Assembly (NCBI RefSeq): GCF_001639065.2
Contig: NZ_LQXO02000033.1
Coordinates: 271,332-335,331, forward strand
From: Vibrio barjaei
GTDB lineage: Bacteria > Pseudomonadota > Gammaproteobacteria > Enterobacterales > Vibrionaceae
Direction of reading: 5' to 3'
DNA length: 64,000 nucleotides
How positions within the stretch are numbered: position 1 is the first letter of the stretch; each line of letters starts with the position of its first letter. The translations under genes and the position numbers were made by a program. Positions 63,551 through 64,000 of the stretch are shown piece by piece. The notes beneath the pieces are model-generated. The model ran no database searches and was not told where the DNA came from. It saw only the letters and a program-made list of their open reading frames with translations.

Positions 63551-63572
63551 AACGTTGCGAAACAGGGGAAAC
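63551..63572 (+). repeat. Second copy of the 22-base phage leader
   Basis: AACGTTGCGAAACAGGGGAAAC, 20 of 22 identical to 60352-60373, immediately before the ATG at 63574. Confidence 0.65.
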
Positions 63573-63573
63573 C

Positions 63574-63702
63574 ATGCAAGCAAAACACAAAACTATGTTG
63601 ATGACCGTATTCGCGGTACTCGTTGCGCTGGCAATCATCAACAACGTGAGCGCGCTTAAGCCGCTTAAAGAGCAAGTTAACGGTGATTCAGGGTGGTTTT
63701 AA
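63574..63702 (+). CDS. 42-aa single-pass phage membrane peptide
   Basis: MQAKHKTMLMTVFAVLVALAI continues into NNVSALKPLKEQVNGDSGWF. One membrane helix (residues 8-24), basic N-terminus. Small peptides of this size are components of the internal membrane in PM2-type virions. Preceded by the duplicated leader, and its stop lies 3 bases before the capsid gene. Confidence 0.65.
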   Translation: MQAKHKTMLMTVFAVLVALAIINNVSALKPLKEQVNGDSGWF

Positions 63703-63705
63703 GCT

Positions 63706-64000
63706 ATGGAACTACTCAATACACCATTTAACCCACGTCCACTGGATTTAGACCCTGTTGAGGGTGTGAATTGGGGCAACCAAGCAAGCCTTCGCTTGGT
63801 GAGTGGTCCTACTTACCAATCCATTGAACTGGTCACGAGTATTACTGACCCTGCCGATATTGAGCGTGTGCGTATCACGCTAAACGGCAAGGAAGTGTAC
63901 AACCTGACAGGTCAAGATTTGGTAGACCTTCAAGAGCACCGCAAGCAATTCACTGCGGCGGGTCGCTATGTCATTCCATTTGCCGATTTAACGCTTCGCA
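63706..64000 (+). CDS. Major capsid protein, PM2 P2-like (partial, cut by window edge)
   Basis: First 98 residues. MELLNTPFNPRPLDLDPVEG begins it; then LRLVSGPTYQSIELVTSITDPADIERVRITLNGKEVYNLTGQDLVDLQEH and AAGRYVIPFADLTLR. The alternation of short beta-strands with I-T-L-N-G-K-E-V-Y and R-Y-x-I-P-F resembles the N-terminus of the double-jelly-roll capsid protein of PM2-like phages. The fold itself cannot be shown from 98 residues. It starts 3 bases after the membrane peptide. Confidence 0.7.
   Translation, partial: MELLNTPFNPRPLDLDPVEGVNWGNQASLRLVSGPTYQSIELVTSITDPADIERVRITLNGKEVYNLTGQDLVDLQEHRKQFTAAGRYVIPFADLTLR

Larger units (their letters stand above)
57091..64000. mobile_element. Corticovirus-like (PM2-type) prophage, left 6.9 kb
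   Basis: From the dif/attL site to the right window edge. Order: divergent repressor; early operon with a zinc-cluster protein, a small regulator and a HUH rolling-circle initiator; small structural/membrane proteins; HerA/FtsK-type packaging ATPase; a cargo gene; a 42-aa membrane peptide; and a PM2 P2-like capsid protein start. No integrase, terminase or tail genes. The packaging ATPase near the capsid gene is the PM2 arrangement. A filamentous phage (with a Zot protein in place of the ATPase) is the main alternative and is disfavoured by the capsid-like sequence. Confidence 0.75.

Noticed and set aside
57091..64000. Filamentous (CTX-like) prophage as identity of the element
   Set aside because: Integration at dif and a P-loop ATPase fit, but there is no pVIII/pIII-like gene in the visible part, and the sequence at 63706 resembles a tailless-phage capsid protein. 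Kept as the main alternative.
1..64000. tRNA or rRNA genes, CRISPR arrays, integron attC sites, insertion sequences
   Set aside because: None was recognised by eye on either strand.

Overview
The window looks like part of chromosome 1 of a Vibrio (Vibrionaceae), in the replication terminus region. The gene content and order are typical of that family: queE-queC, aapJQMP, aroH-type DAHP synthase, letAB-rsmF, msrC-proQ-prc, pepN, the 180-kDa NAD-glutamate dehydrogenase, pyrD, zapC, rlmKL, uup, rmf, fabA, lonB-like and matP. The terminus assignment rests on what is visible: two exact MatP-binding sites (matS), the matP gene, and a dif-type Xer recombination site at 57091-57118. The species cannot be named from the sequence alone.

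Layout. 1-6.6 kb: end of a chemotaxis-receptor-like gene, a fatty-acid-hydroxylase-family membrane enzyme, a DTW-domain tRNA modifier, nagK, a lipid kinase, a HAD phosphatase and the 7-deazaguanine genes queE-queC. 6.6-12 kb: OmpA-like and TolC-like outer membrane proteins, rlmI, acylphosphatase, tusE and yccA. 12-16.2 kb: a polar amino-acid ABC importer (aapJQMP) with an internal terminator behind the binding protein. 16.6-23.3 kb: a siroheme synthase with a decayed second half, yajQ, aroH, a stand-alone PEP-synthase C-terminal-like protein, a DUF4442 protein, an unrecognised two-TM protein and a CvfB-like S1 protein. 23.5-34 kb: rsmF, letB, letA, an ABC exporter, msrC, proQ and prc. 34-55.4 kb: a duplicated-domain exported protein, pepN, gdhB, pyrD, zapC, rlmKL, uup, a GlyGly-CTERM DUF3466 protein, rmf, fabA, a Lon-family protease and matP.

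55.5-57.09 kb is a poorly coding, AT-rich transition zone with a frameshifted gene and a terminator immediately left of dif. From dif to the right edge (57.1-64.0 kb, running out of the window) lies an integrated virus. It has a divergent repressor, an early operon of stop/start-overlapping genes ending in a HUH rolling-circle initiator, small membrane and zinc-ribbon proteins, a HerA/FtsK-type packaging ATPase, a 42-aa membrane peptide and the start of a protein resembling the PM2-type major capsid protein. The best reading is a corticovirus-like (PM2-like, tailless, membrane-containing) prophage. No integrase gene is visible. The dif site has a canonical XerC arm and a divergent XerD arm, as expected if the virus uses the host XerC/XerD to integrate at dif.

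The most interesting item is an AT-rich membrane-protein gene (62497-63450) placed between the packaging ATPase and the capsid gene. It has its own extended -10 promoter and a 13-bp hairpin behind it, the structure of a cargo (moron) gene, plausibly anti-phage. The prophage also carries a nearly perfect 22-nt leader duplicated in front of two genes and three spaced operator-like repeats in its control region.
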